Shown here: positions 1-8,297 of the stretch, piece by piece
Layout of the letters: each line of letters opens with the position of its first letter
How positions within the stretch are numbered: position 1 is the stretch's first letter
Source: Geobacillus kaustophilus
GTDB taxonomy: Bacteria > Bacillota > Bacilli > Bacillales > Anoxybacillaceae
Direction: 5' to 3'
Assembly: GCF_000948285.1 (NCBI RefSeq)
Contig: NZ_JYBP01000003.1
Location: forward strand, 1 to 64,000
DNA: 64,000 nucleotides
Translations under genes and position numbers: made by a program
Notes under the pieces: model-generated
The model's database searches: none
What the model saw: the letters and a program-made list of their open reading frames with translations, nothing else
What the model was told of the DNA's origin: nothing

Positions 1-733
1 TGTCTGGGTGCCAGTCTGCCAGCATAATCATCTGCGCGCCGCGTCTGGTTCCACCTTGTTCCACTAGGTGAGTCAACTGGCTCAAGTCATTTAACCAAGA
101 AACTGCGCCAGAGCTCCGACCTCGTACTTTGTGGACTTTTGTTTTAGCTGGTCTTAGAGTCGAGCCGTTTGTACCGACTCCACCACCTCGAGACATAATC
201 TCCATGACAATCTCTCTGTGTTTTGCAATACCGCCACGAGAGTCATGAATTGGAGGGGCAACATAACAGTTGAAATATGTTAGCTCCTCGTCAGTTCCAG
301 CTCCAGCGAGAATGCGACCACCAAAGAGAATTTGTTCCATGGCGAGGCGCTCTATTTCTTTCTCGAGCCATTTTTCTCCTCCAGAGAGGGCTTTTGCAAC
401 TCGTTTTTTGAGGTCAGTAACGCTCTTTTCGAGTAAAACGTCAACTGCTCGACGGTCAAGAGTGAATTGTTTTCCTCGGTCTTCTCCACCTGTGAATAGT
501 GTGACAGTGACTTTTTCCGTCTCTGGGTCGTAATCGTCAACAATAGCGACCTCTTTGACCACCTTAATATTGCCATTTTCGCCAACAACTTGGAACTCAA
601 CAACTACAACGTCATCACGAGTAGGAGTCTTTTCTGGGTCTTTCAAGAGGTAACGGTCAGCAATAATTTTAAGCGAGAAGCTGTCCTCCTCGCTCAGTGG
701 TTTTTGTAAGTTCTCACGAGTAATTTTCATCAT
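1..733 (-). CDS. nrdJ: Adenosylcobalamin-dependent (class II) ribonucleotide reductase, N-terminal part, cut by window edge
   Basis: Reduces ribonucleotides to deoxyribonucleotides for phage DNA synthesis. The frame is open from an ATG at 733 to base 1 (244 codons visible). Recognisable family motifs are YFNCYV (residues about 152-157, the first redox cysteine), SRGGGVGTNGSTLRP about 30 residues later, then GRSSGAVSW and EQGGTRRGA, then ADWHPD. These are typical of class II (B12-dependent) enzymes. The ribosome site GGAGG overlaps the stop codon of the primase fragment (748-750), so the two were translationally coupled. Two ATGs in tandem (728-733) leave the start ambiguous by one codon. The active-site C-terminus is outside the window, so intactness cannot be judged. 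Confidence 0.85.
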   Translation of the reverse strand, partial: MMKITRENLQKPLSEEDSFSLKIIADRYLLKDPEKTPTRDDVVVVEFQVVGENGNIKVVKEVAIVDDYDPETEKVTVTLFTGGEDRGKQFTLDRRAVDVLLEKSVTDLKKRVAKALSGGEKWLEKEIERLAMEQILFGGRILAGAGTDEELTYFNCYVAPPIHDSRGGIAKHREIVMEIMSRGGGVGTNGSTLRPAKTKVHKVRGRSSGAVSWLNDLSQLTHLVEQGGTRRGAQMIMLADWHPD

Positions 734-747
734 GCTACATCAACCTC

Positions 748-1257
748 CTACAATCGCTCTTTTTCTTTGCCATATTTGTCATACCACTCGTGGACTAGAA
801 GCCTTGTATTGTAAGCCTCGAGGAGCTCCTCGCAAGTACAGTCGCAAGGGTCTTTCCCCTCGGGGAGATTTAACACTGTAATGTCAAACTTGTATTTGAG
901 TCGCTCAATCATTTTTCTTGTTCCATTTCTTCCTGCTGGGTCATTATCAAGTCCAATCACGAGTTGAGTCACTCCAGCCTTATAGAGTTCTTGCTCGTGT
1001 TCTTCTGTGAAGAAGGTTCCAATAGGGGTACAAACATGCTTGAGACCGCAATCCCATGCTCGGACGCAATCGAAAACTCCCTCGACGACTATGACCTCAT
1101 TTTTGGCTCTTACCTCCTCGAGGTTGCGACCTAAGCCAGTGAGTATCCAACCAGTATGCAAGTTTCTTGGACGGTGCATCCATTTGTTTGGCATATCATC
1201 TTTGAGTCTCCGTCCAGTGACTCCAACGAGTCGCTTTTCAATGTCCTCTATTGGCAT
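748..1257 (-). pseudogene. Phage DNA primase, C-terminal TOPRIM fragment (gene split by ISL3 element)
   Basis: This is the catalytic half of a phage primase, which makes RNA primers for the DnaB helicase. The TOPRIM core is visible: VIVVEGVFDC (conserved Glu), then GLDNDPAGRNG (the DxD-type acidic motif). The frame stays open upstream of the ATG at 1257 to the IS edge at 1399, with no ATG, GTG or TTG in between, so the ATG at 1257 is the first place this half could restart. Removing the IS (1400-2883) and one copy of the 8-bp duplication GTTTATTG joins it in frame to the zinc-finger half at 2884-3259, giving a 339-residue primase. Whether the two halves work when separate is unknown. Confidence 0.85.
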
Positions 1258-1399
1258 GACAACTCTGTTAGCGAGCTCTCCATCAAGACAGACTCGGAGT
1301 TTCCAGTGTTCAATAGCCTCTGGTGAGAAGCCTCTATATTCTTTGACCTTTGCCAGTTTTGCCTTGAACTTGAAAGGAGGGAGTTTCGTTTGTTTATTG

Positions 1400-2883
1400 G
1401 GGTCTTCACCATTTTCTGTGATTTCTACTCAATCCTAGAGACATGTTAGCTGGATGAAATAGGTTCATCAGTCAGGATCCTTCTTCCGCATACAGACCAC
1501 GAAGTTGGTAGAATGGAAACAGTCAAGTGCTTTCCTTGACGGGTTCCATTCTACCAACTATCATACCGATAGCGGAAGAAGGGAGCGCTTAAGCAGCCTG
1601 ACTGCCTGTAGTGTTCCCTGTACACTCCAGAAATACACGCAAACGAAACCGTTCTAGATTTCGATAGCCATATGCCCGGCGTTTGATGTTTTTGATCTTG
1701 TGATTCGTCCCCTCAATTCGGGCATTCGTATATGGGCACAAAAAGTAGGAAAGAATAGGCTCCTTCCACCTTTCAAGCGTGTTGGCTGCTTTCTGAAAAG
1801 AAGCAAAAGGGCTCTGTTTGGCTAACTGAATCCATTCTTCCAAGCGTTCCTTTGCTTCATGATATCCATCGGTTCGGTAAAAATCCCGAAACAACTCTTT
1901 CAGATAATAAGCAATGGAAAGTGCCGGATACTCCTCCAAGATATCGTCTAATCGAAGCCGTTGGTCCTTACGAAGCTTTTCACAGCCTTTCAAGAGAAGA
2001 TATCGAGCCTTTTTCAATGGAGAAAATTCCTTTCTTGCTTGATCCAAGGCTTGTGTCACTTTTTGAACCACATGGTACTTATCGATGACAATCGAAGCAG
2101 ATGGAAACAGGGCGCGAACCGCCTTATGATAAGGTTCCCACATGTCAAGAATCACCGTTTGGACCATTTCTTTCGACAGGATATTTTGGCTCAACAAGTT
2201 GATGGCGGAGTCACATTGGCGATCGGCATGCATTCCCATGACCGATCCGGCTCTGGCATCCATCAATACAGTTTCATACTGTTGTCCCTTTTTTACAGCG
2301 ATTTCATCTAAACTAAGCACCATTCCTTCTTGAGAAGATGCTTCTATCGCTGTTTGACGCTCTTTTGCTTTTTTCGATGCGATGGAGTAATAAATGCGTT
2401 CCAATGTTGTATATGGGATGCGGTGCTTTCGGCTAACCTCTTGAATGGTGGAGCCTTCGCAAAGTTCATACAAGTACTCACAAAATCGATTGGTGTAGTG
2501 TTGATTGGGTGGAATCGATTCCAAAGAGGCGGAAAACACTTGAGAACAATTCCAGCACCGATAGCGCTTTACCTTTATGAACAAGTACACCGGTTGATGG
2601 AAAATCGCCAAATCCCGTACTTTTCTTGTCCGTCTGTCGTGGACAGAGGAAGTGGCAAACCCACAATGAGGGCAACGTTCCTGTGTCTCTGTTTTCTCTA
2701 CATGAATCGCATAACCATAGGAAAGAAGTTCTTGTTTAATCACTTTAAATTCTGGCAATCCTAGTGGTATAGAAAGCACTTACGAGACCTCCTTAATGTT
2801 TATTTCACCGCTAACATTATTGCCAGGATCTCGTCAGTGCTTTCTCTTTTTTGTCACTAAATCACAAAATTTGGTGATGAACC
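1400..2883 (-). mobile_element. ISL3-family insertion sequence, copy 1 (1,484 bp)
   Basis: The ends are imperfect inverted repeats (20 of 25 bases match; one begins GGGTCTTCACCA, the other GGTTCATCACCA). The element is flanked by a perfect 8-bp duplication, GTTTATTG, at 1392-1399 and 2884-2891, typical of ISL3. Copies of identical length lie at 57977-59460 and 62431-63914. It disrupts the phage primase gene. An internal hairpin near the transposase 3' end (arms about 1506-1521 and 1543-1558, GTTGGTAGAATGGAA) could act as a terminator or protect against read-through. Confidence 0.95.
1589..2779 (-). CDS. ISL3-family transposase (copy 1)
   Basis: 396-residue DDE transposase with the family's N-terminal zinc-ribbon (CPHCG at about 36-40, CWNC at about 75-78) and a downstream catalytic core (VLSLDEIAVKKG, then VILDMWEPY and VIDKYHVVQ). 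Start is GTG with AGGAGG eight bases upstream. It differs from copies 2 and 3 by one residue (Gln for His in KKGxQYET), so the copies have begun to diverge but remain near-identical. Nothing in the reading frame looks broken, so it is probably active. Confidence 0.93.
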   Translation of the reverse strand: MLSIPLGLPEFKVIKQELLSYGYAIHVEKTETQERCPHCGFATSSVHDRRTRKVRDLAIFHQPVYLFIKVKRYRCWNCSQVFSASLESIPPNQHYTNRFCEYLYELCEGSTIQEVSRKHRIPYTTLERIYYSIASKKAKERQTAIEASSQEGMVLSLDEIAVKKGQQYETVLMDARAGSVMGMHADRQCDSAINLLSQNILSKEMVQTVILDMWEPYHKAVRALFPSASIVIDKYHVVQKVTQALDQARKEFSPLKKARYLLLKGCEKLRKDQRLRLDDILEEYPALSIAYYLKELFRDFYRTDGYHEAKERLEEWIQLAKQSPFASFQKAANTLERWKEPILSYFLCPYTNARIEGTNHKIKNIKRRAYGYRNLERFRLRVFLECTGNTTGSQAA

Positions 2884-3259
2884 GTTTATTGCGTTTCCTC
2901 ATTTGTTCAATAAACTTGAGAGCTTCCTCTCGAAAATAGTTCTCGTCAATCTCCTCATTCTCCCAGTCAACGGAGACGTTAAACATTTCAGCGAGCTTCT
3001 TAGCCGCCTCCAAAAAGGAGCAATCTTCCATTTTCATCACAAAGTCAAAAACGTCTCCGCCTTCTTGACACTTAGTGTGACAATAATAGAGTTTGTTGCG
3101 CTCGTCAAAAGCAAACGCTGTTGGGTTGTCTCCTCGGTGTATAGGGCAAGTGGAGCGAATATTTCCACTTCCATGTATTCTCTGAGCCCCATACACCTCG
3201 AGGAGTCTTCTCACGTTAACTGCGTCACGAATACGCTCGAGAGGGTTGCGCTTGCTCAT
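2834..3259 (-). pseudogene. Phage DNA primase, N-terminal CHC2 zinc-finger fragment
   Basis: Zinc-binding domain of a phage primase. The CHC2 ligands are visible as CPIH at about 39-42 and CHTKC at about 60-64, followed by GGDVFDFV and a short helical tail. ATG at 3259 has AGGAGGAAG upstream and overlaps the end of the DnaB gene by 4 bases, so helicase and primase were co-translated. True phage sequence ends at 2884; the last 16 residues (from RFITKF) come from the IS end. The TOPRIM half lies at 748-1399. A 125-residue zinc domain alone cannot make primers. Confidence 0.88.
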
Positions 3260-4623
3260 GAGACTTCCTCCTGTAAGAGAATTTCCGTTTTGAAGTCAAT
3301 GTCTATCTCGTCGAGGTTTGAAGCTCCTCCACGCTGGAAAGCTATCTTAAAGCGTTGGTTTCCTGCTGAGAGGGCTCGTTCCTCCTCAGTTTTCCAACGG
3401 AGGAAGCATACTCGGTTAGCAAGTTGGAGAATGCGGTCTGAGCCAGCAATCATGCTTTCGTCAATTTCCTCAGCCTTGACAGCTCCTCGGTTGAGCTGTA
3501 CTGCTGAAACAACTGGAATCTGGAGAGTTCCTGCAATATCCTTGAGGGTGCTTGTGAGGTATCCGAGGGCTTGGTATTCTTTCTCACCAACATACCCTCC
3601 AGAGCTAGGGAGCTTAATGTAGTCAAACACTAGCAAGCCAATACCGTACTCAACTTGGTATTTTCTCGCTAGAGCGACAATTTTCTCTGGGGTGAAATGA
3701 GGGAGGTAAACGTGGTAAAAAGGAGCTTCCTTGAGCATTCGACTCGCCTCTTGCAATCTGGCAATCTTGTCTCGAGCTTTTCCGTTTATCGTGTCCCTTC
3801 CAAACATGCCATTTTTAATCTCAACCTCTGGGACTCTGCTCAGCATAGCAAGTAAACGGTCTTGTTGCTCCTCGGTAAACATTTCAGTGTCAATGTAGAG
3901 AGCTGGTACTTTATCCTCAACCGATATTTTGCGAGACCAATTGAGGAGGGTGACAGACTTTCCTGTCTTGGAGCGAGCTCCTACAATAGTGAGCTCTCCA
4001 GCTTTTAACCCTTGAGTGAGTTTATCAAACTTTCTCCAGCCAGTTTTGAGACCGATAACCTCTTGAGGGTTGAGCAATCTTTGCTTGAGACGCTCTGCAA
4101 CTCCTTCTCCAATAGGGACGACCTCTTGAGAGACTTGGTACTCGAGAGTAATGTCTCGAAACTTCGACTCAACCCCCATGAGGTACTCGCTGAGGTCTTT
4201 ATCCTTGGCTTTTATCGCCTCGTCAGCGACCTTGAGGGCTGTTTCATATACCTCTCTGCGAGCTGACGCTTGAATAATGTGCTCTACAAAGAGCTTTGTG
4301 TTATTTGCTACTGGAGTTGTTTTGAGAGCTTCAATATAGTCAACTCCACCAAGCTCCTCAATGGCTTGCTTAGCTCGGTCATCTGTGTAGACATTCAAAA
4401 TAGAGATAGGGTCGAGTTGTTCTCCCTTGGAGTAAAGGTAGTTCATAGCCATGTAAATATATTTGTGTCCATCAACCGCAAACATGTCTGGGAGCAAACC
4501 GTTGGAGCTCGCAACAATGAGCTCCTCTGGCTTATTTAAACAAATGCTCAGCAAAGCTCTTTCTGAGCCAGCTCGGTGTATCAATTCCTTTGAAGGTATT
4601 CTTTGGGTCATACCCTTCGTCAC
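3256..4623 (-). CDS. dnaB: DnaB-type replicative helicase
   Basis: Hexameric 5'-3' helicase that unwinds phage DNA and recruits primase. The N-terminal DnaB domain covers about 15-130 (ELIHRAGSERALL, LYSKGEQLDP, LGGVDYIEAL). The RecA-like motor starts near 190 with the FDKLTQGLKAGELTIVGARS lead-in, Walker A GARSKTGKS and Walker B LLVFDYIKL, then VVSAVQLNR. Length (about 450) is normal. The open frame starts at a GTG (4623), but ATG 4611 (MTQRIPSK) may be the real start because GAGGAG lies 13 bases upstream. It overlaps the primase start by 4 bases, forming a helicase-primase unit after the ssDNA-binding gene. Confidence 0.93.
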   Translation of the reverse strand: MTKGMTQRIPSKELIHRAGSERALLSICLNKPEELIVASSNGLLPDMFAVDGHKYIYMAMNYLYSKGEQLDPISILNVYTDDRAKQAIEELGGVDYIEALKTTPVANNTKLFVEHIIQASARREVYETALKVADEAIKAKDKDLSEYLMGVESKFRDITLEYQVSQEVVPIGEGVAERLKQRLLNPQEVIGLKTGWRKFDKLTQGLKAGELTIVGARSKTGKSVTLLNWSRKISVEDKVPALYIDTEMFTEEQQDRLLAMLSRVPEVEIKNGMFGRDTINGKARDKIARLQEASRMLKEAPFYHVYLPHFTPEKIVALARKYQVEYGIGLLVFDYIKLPSSGGYVGEKEYQALGYLTSTLKDIAGTLQIPVVSAVQLNRGAVKAEEIDESMIAGSDRILQLANRVCFLRWKTEEERALSAGNQRFKIAFQRGGASNLDEIDIDFKTEILLQEEVS

Positions 4624-4656
4624 ACTCCTCTTTGAGCTTTTTCACCCTCGGGACTC

Positions 4657-4782
4657 TTAATAAAAATACCTTGAGGAGTAATTTATGGAGAAAAAAACTT
4701 GCTCACTTGACCAACTACAAGAGTTAATCAAGCAAGCAATCTCTTTCTCAAGGTGAGCCCTCGAGAGGGGAGAGACCTCCAT
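4657..4782 (-). CDS. Possible 41-residue small protein between SSB and helicase genes
   Basis: ATG at 4782 follows AAGGTGAACGTC directly after the ssDNA-binding gene and runs 41 codons to TAA at 4657. The product (MEVSPLSRAHLEKEIACLIN...) has no motif I recognise. A competing plus-strand frame of 23 codons (4685-4756) with its own GGAG occupies the same stretch, so one or both may be chance. Listed because it fills the gap and lies in the transcribed direction. Confidence 0.25.
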   Translation of the reverse strand: MEVSPLSRAHLEKEIACLINSCSWSSEQVFFSINYSSRYFY

Positions 4783-4792
4783 GACGTTCACC

Positions 4793-5617
4793 TTAAAACT
4801 CTAAATTTTCGAGTTCGTCATCTGTTAAAACTTCACTGCTGTCAATCTCAATAGGTTCGCCCGAGGAGTCGTCTTGTGGTAACATGTCTGGGTCAGCTTT
4901 TTCCTCAACGTTGTTGTTTTTCTTCAAAACATCCTCCCATTTAGCTCCTTTTGCAACTGCTAAACACTGCTCAGGGGTAATATGGCTGTGGTTTTTTAAC
5001 TTAGCGAGGTCAACTTTGCTTTCTTCATATAAGCGAATCTCCTCGTCAGTGAGTGGGGTGTTTTGGCGAGCTGGCGTGACAGTGTACTCTGTATTTAATC
5101 CAGAGCCCTTGCGAGTAATCGTGACATCATACTGTCTCAAGTCTCCATACTCTGGGTTCATGGCGTACTTTTTGAGCTCCTTGAATAGTCCGTTACCTTT
5201 CTCGAGGAGTTTCACCTCGCCAGTTGCTCGGTCAAGAACATGAATGACATATTTTTGTTTGACTTTGCCCCATGGAAGTTTAGAGTAACCTTTCTCACGT
5301 AAAAACTTCTTGCGTTGTTCACCTTTCAAACCTAGACGGTCAGCCTCTTGGAAGACTTTCTCCATAAATGCCTTGTTTTCAGCCTCGAGGAGGTCATCTT
5401 TACCTTTGTAAGGAATGGAAGTTCCTTTGCCTCCGTTCCCTCGAGGAGCCCACCATTCTTTAAATGCGAATGGAGCAACGTCAAGCACTCTAATGCGAGT
5501 GTCTCCCTCTGGGAGTTTCAAGTATTCAATTTTGCGCTCCTCGTTGCTACCAGTTTCATTGTTATCATCATCAACAACGCTCCAGCCGTTAATTACATCT
5601 TTATCAACATTCGCCAT
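4793..5617 (-). CDS. Phage single-stranded DNA-binding protein, gp32-like
   Basis: 274 residues. A core of beta-rich sequence (KIEYLKLPEGDTRIRVLDVA, FKEWWAPRG, KYVIHVLDRATGEVKLLEKG, LRQYDVTITRKGSGLNTEYTV) resembles phage gp32-type OB-fold proteins, and the C-terminus is a strongly acidic tail ending DDELENLEF, as in SSB-type partner-binding tails. It sits first in the replication operon, before helicase, primase and ribonucleotide reductase. Two promoters with the shared operator lie upstream (5645-5744). Family assignment rests on overall pattern and context, not on catalytic residues. Confidence 0.7.
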   Translation of the reverse strand: MANVDKDVINGWSVVDDDNNETGSNEERKIEYLKLPEGDTRIRVLDVAPFAFKEWWAPRGNGGKGTSIPYKGKDDLLEAENKAFMEKVFQEADRLGLKGEQRKKFLREKGYSKLPWGKVKQKYVIHVLDRATGEVKLLEKGNGLFKELKKYAMNPEYGDLRQYDVTITRKGSGLNTEYTVTPARQNTPLTDEEIRLYEESKVDLAKLKNHSHITPEQCLAVAKGAKWEDVLKKNNNVEEKADPDMLPQDDSSGEPIEIDSSEVLTDDELENLEF

Positions 5618-5644
5618 ACACTAACAGCTCCTTTCGAGAGTTTT

Positions 5645-5744
5645 ATTGTAGTTTTACTATGGTAATACCAAAGGGTAAATTTTTTGAGTCGCTACTGACG
5701 ACCCTTGCGAGAATAATATTACTACGGTAATACCACGTTGTCAA
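5645..5744 (-). promoter_or_regulatory. Tandem promoters with operator dyads upstream of the replication operon
   Basis: Distal promoter, read on the minus strand: TTGACA, 17-bp spacer holding GGTATTACCGTAGTAA, -10 TAATAT (5716-5744). Proximal: weak CTTTGG, 17-bp spacer holding GGTATTACCATAGTAA, -10 TACAAT (5645-5673). In both, the dyad TTAC-N4-GTAA fills the spacer, so a bound protein would block RNA polymerase. The same dyad recurs across the prophage. Confidence 0.75.
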
Positions 5745-5763
5745 CACCTATTTTGAATTTTTT

Positions 5764-6042
5764 TTATGCTCCTTGAGGAGCTTCCTCCTCTGGAGGAGTT
5801 GGCTCCTCGTTGGGTATTACAGGCATTTGTTGCATGAGTATTTGAATGGCTTGCTCAATCGCTTGTTTTTCTGCTGTTAAGCGTTGCACCTTTTGAGTTG
5901 CTTGCTCAATCTTTTGGCTCATATCATTGAGAAACTGTTCCTTTTCGCTTTGTAGTTTGGCGAGCTCAGCCTCCGCGAGTCTTTCTTGTGCCTTGAGTTG
6001 CGTCTCGAGGTTGTCAATCACCACATTTTTAAAAGCTTGCAT
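5764..6042 (-). CDS. Small coiled-coil protein, unknown function
   Basis: 92 residues from ATG 6042 (AGGAGG 11 bases upstream; an in-frame GTG at 6054 is the alternative). Residues about 12-75 are a near-continuous coiled coil (QLKAQERLAEAELAKLQSEK...), followed by a Pro/Glu-rich tail (EEPTPPEEEAPQGA). No family recognised. It follows a 106-residue protein with which it is translationally linked, and lies between the lysis and replication modules. Confidence 0.6.
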   Translation of the reverse strand: MQAFKNVVIDNLETQLKAQERLAEAELAKLQSEKEQFLNDMSQKIEQATQKVQRLTAEKQAIEQAIQILMQQMPVIPNEEPTPPEEEAPQGA

Positions 6043-6043
6043 A

Positions 6044-6364
6044 TTAAGAAGCACCTCCTAGGTCAAACTCAATGGCTCGAGCCACTTGGACGACCTTAAT
6101 ATCAACTTTATATATATTTCCTTCCATTTTATCGTCAACAACAATGTCAATTCCGTCTTGCTCCATTTGCCGTCCGATTTGTTGTATTTCCTCTGGGGTC
6201 ATGTTATCATGGTAGTTGTAACCTAACTCACGAATGACCTCAGTAATACTGGCATTAATTTTTTCACTTATGAGGTCGGACACCTCAGCGAGAGCTTCCT
6301 CAAGCGCTTTCTTCTCTCTCTCTTTTTCCATATCTTCAATAGTTAACCGTACAAATCTTTTCAT
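6044..6364 (-). CDS. Hypothetical phage protein, 106 residues
   Basis: Starts ATG 6364 with AAAGGGGGA upstream. Helical N-terminal half (IEDMEKEREKKALEEALAEV) and a mixed C-terminal half (IDIVVDDKMEGNIYKVDIKVV). No recognised family. It is first in a two-gene unit driven by a good promoter at 6445-6473 (minus strand). The end of the gene carries the ribosome site of the coiled-coil gene. Confidence 0.6.
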   Translation of the reverse strand: MKRFVRLTIEDMEKEREKKALEEALAEVSDLISEKINASITEVIRELGYNYHDNMTPEEIQQIGRQMEQDGIDIVVDDKMEGNIYKVDIKVVQVARAIEFDLGGAS

Positions 6365-6444
6365 TGTCCGTCCCCCTTTATATCTTTTTTTGAGTAATAC
6401 CCTGTTACGACCTAGGACTTTATGTAGTGGTGCTATGTACCTTT

Positions 6445-6505
6445 ATCATACATAAAGTTTTTCGACAAGTCAAGGGTAACCAGTTAAAAAATTTTACTGT
6501 GGTAT
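6445..6505 (-). promoter_or_regulatory. Promoter and upstream operator for the 106-residue gene
   Basis: Minus strand: TTGACT, 17-bp spacer, TATGAT (6445-6473). An operator-like dyad TTACTGTGGTAT lies just upstream at 6494-6505. Unlike the other sites, this dyad lies outside the promoter spacer. Confidence 0.6.
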
Positions 6506-6562
6506 TACTTTGAAATAACCTTGGTTATAAAATAGAACATTAGTTCGATTTTTATGATAGGT

Positions 6563-6594
6563 AAAAAAAGAGCCAGCTTACGAGAAGCCAGCTC
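6563..6594 (-). terminator. Intrinsic terminator after the lysis cassette
   Basis: On the minus strand GAGCTGGCTT and AAGCTGGCTC pair over 10 positions (two G-U pairs) around a 5-base loop, followed by seven T. It begins right at the stop codon of the 70-residue membrane protein. Confidence 0.85.
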
Positions 6595-6807
6595 TTATTT
6601 TTGTTCTTTCTCGTATTTCTTTCCGTCAACATAACCTTGACCGAGAATGTAAGAAGCCGCCAGAGTAACAACTGCCCAGTAAGTATCCTCGTCAATTTTA
6701 ATATTCAAAATGTCAGTAAGAATTACGAACAATGCTGACCCTAAAAGAGTCCACAACTTGCGAGAAGCCCATTTACTGCGTTTGAATTTTTCAATAAAGT
6801 TCTTCAT
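6595..6807 (-). CDS. Holin-like membrane protein
   Basis: 70 residues: basic N-terminus (MKNFIEKFKRSKWASRK), one membrane segment at about 19-34 (LWTLLGSALFVILTDI), a second at about 45-56 (WAVVTLAASYIL), and a charged tail (DGKKYEKEQK). Size, topology and place directly behind the endolysin fit a phage holin, which opens the membrane at lysis. Start ATG 6807 has AAGGTGATGAAACT upstream. It is followed by a terminator, closing the late operon. Confidence 0.75.
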   Translation of the reverse strand: MKNFIEKFKRSKWASRKLWTLLGSALFVILTDILNIKIDEDTYWAVVTLAASYILGQGYVDGKKYEKEQK

Positions 6808-6920
6808 AGTTTCATCACCTTATCTACTCCTTCTAGTGTAGTATTTTGACCTGCTCACTCGGAGACTTACGGACAAAGAGAGGAAGGTGAGAGGGGAAAG
6901 AGAGGGAAGAAATGGCGAGG

Positions 6921-7859
6921 TTATTTCACTCTCAGCTTTTGACCAGCGTAAATTTTGTTAGGGTCTTTAATTCCATTTAAGCGTTGTAACTTCTTGACAG
7001 TTGTTTTGAACTTGACAGCAATCTCGCTCAGCGTGTCGCCTCGTTGGACAACATAATACTGAGGAGAGCTTTTCACTGTTGCACTCCCTCTAATGCGGAG
7101 TTTTTGACCGACATAAATTTTGTTAGGGTCTTTAATGTTGTTGAACTTCACTAGCTCGCTGACAGTAGTATTGAACTTTTTAGCAATCTCGCTGAGTGTG
7201 TCGCCACTTCTTACAATGTAAATGTCGCCAGTCGGTTTGGCTTGCGGTTTGGACTGTCTGACTGCTTCAACCTTTTGGGTAGGTTTCACAACTTTTGCAG
7301 GGTGTTCGCTTCTCATTAAGAGGTTCATATCAACATATCCATTAATACCGTTGACTTTTCCCTTATCAGTGTATTGCCAGTAATCGCAATCAACGTCTGG
7401 CTTTGCTACACCATAACGAGCATACCAGAGAAGAACACCACTAGGCTTTTGAAACTTGCTCAGAAAGCTCTTGTTAGTGTAAACCATAACAGGGAATTGA
7501 GTGCTTTCTCTTACATAATTCAAGAACGTTTCAGCCGCCTTCGTAAGCTCTGCATAAGAGAGACCATGTTCATTAGTTTCCAAATCTAATACGAGAGGTA
7601 GGTTCAAAGGTTTGTCTTTAACAGTATTCACAAAGTGTTTTGCTTCATTGATAGCGTCATTTACTGACTCAAACCTTGCAAAGTGGTAAGCTCCAACATC
7701 AAGCCCAGCATTGTAAGCTCCTCGAACGTTTTGCTCAAAGTTAGGGTCAACATATCCATAACCCTCAGTAGCTTTCACAAAAACAAACTCAATTCCATCA
7801 GCTTTCACTTTGTTCCAGTCAATGCTCCCTTGCCAGCGACTTACGTCAATTCCTTTCAT
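6921..7859 (-). CDS. Endolysin: GH25 lysozyme with two LysM repeats
   Basis: 312 residues. The GH25 muramidase domain occupies about 1-190: [39 protein letters not shown] and LDLETNEHG carry the Asp/Glu residues of the family. Two LysM repeats bind peptidoglycan (about 215-258, [16 protein letters not shown]; about 268-311, [17 protein letters not shown]), each ending DPNKIYxGQKLR. It cleaves the glycan backbone at lysis. RBS AAAGGAGGT is strong. It lies between two small membrane proteins and has its own operator-bearing promoter at 7876-7906. Confidence 0.95.
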   Translation of the reverse strand: MKGIDVSRWQGSIDWNKVKADGIEFVFVKATEGYGYVDPNFEQNVRGAYNAGLDVGAYHFARFESVNDAINEAKHFVNTVKDKPLNLPLVLDLETNEHGLSYAELTKAAETFLNYVRESTQFPVMVYTNKSFLSKFQKPSGVLLWYARYGVAKPDVDCDYWQYTDKGKVNGINGYVDMNLLMRSEHPAKVVKPTQKVEAVRQSKPQAKPTGDIYIVRSGDTLSEIAKKFNTTVSELVKFNNIKDPNKIYVGQKLRIRGSATVKSSPQYYVVQRGDTLSEIAVKFKTTVKKLQRLNGIKDPNKIYAGQKLRVK

Positions 7860-7875
7860 GCTGGAGACCTCCTTT

Positions 7876-7906
7876 ATATTACTGTGGTAATATCATTGGG
7901 TATCAA
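7876..7906 (-). promoter_or_regulatory. Operator-bearing promoter upstream of the endolysin
   Basis: Minus strand: TTGATA, 19-bp spacer containing ATTACCACAG, then TAATAT; the dyad TTACTGTGGTAA (plus strand) is at 7879-7890. Spacing is longer than ideal, so it may act mainly as a repressor site. Confidence 0.5.
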
Positions 7907-8282
7907 TAAACTTGGCATTGTTGCTGAGCTCGTTTTTGTCAGCTTTAGAGCCAAGCTCTTTCCAGACAGCCATAAAGTTTGTGTCAACTTTGTCCTCTAG
8001 CTTTGCGAGGTTGCGTTGCACTTCTTTAAGCGTCTCAGCAATATTGCCAAGCTGTTCAGTGTTTTTCTCAAGGTTTTTCATCAACTCAGCCTCTCGCCTT
8101 GCTGAGGCTTCCAGTTGCTCTCGGTACATTTGAAAGAGTTGCTCCTCACGTCTGTTGTTTTCTTCTTTTTGGTCTCTAAGAGCTGTTTGAACGTACCGAG
8201 CAACCGAGTACAAACCAACAATGAACAAGACTGCAAAGACAACCTCACTGTTGGCAACAGCAAGAATTTCCTTGATAGACAC
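7893..8282 (-). CDS. BhlA/UviB-like holin with long coiled coil
   Basis: About 129 residues from GTG 8282 (GGAGG eight bases upstream; GTG 8291 is an alternative). A single N-terminal membrane segment (VVFAVLFIVGLYSVARYV) is followed by a charged coiled coil of about 90 residues (QKEENNRREEQLFQMYREQL...). This topology matches BhlA/UviB-type holins, although the coil is longer than usual. It lies between the tail genes and the endolysin. It could also be a lysis regulator working with the holin at 6595. Confidence 0.65.
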   Translation of the reverse strand: MSIKEILAVANSEVVFAVLFIVGLYSVARYVQTALRDQKEENNRREEQLFQMYREQLEASARREAELMKNLEKNTEQLGNIAETLKEVQRNLAKLEDKVDTNFMAVWKELGSKADKNELSNNAKFIDTQ

Positions 8283-8297
8283 CTTTCTCACCTCCTC

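Noticed and set aside
1852-2764. Plus-strand frames of 78-144 codons inside the ISL3 copies (also at 58429-59341 and 62550-63462)
   Set aside because: They are antisense to the intact transposase and repeat only because the IS is repeated.
4685-4756. Plus-strand 23-codon frame with GGAG upstream
   Set aside because: Opposite to all neighbours, very short, and overlaps another small frame; insufficient support.
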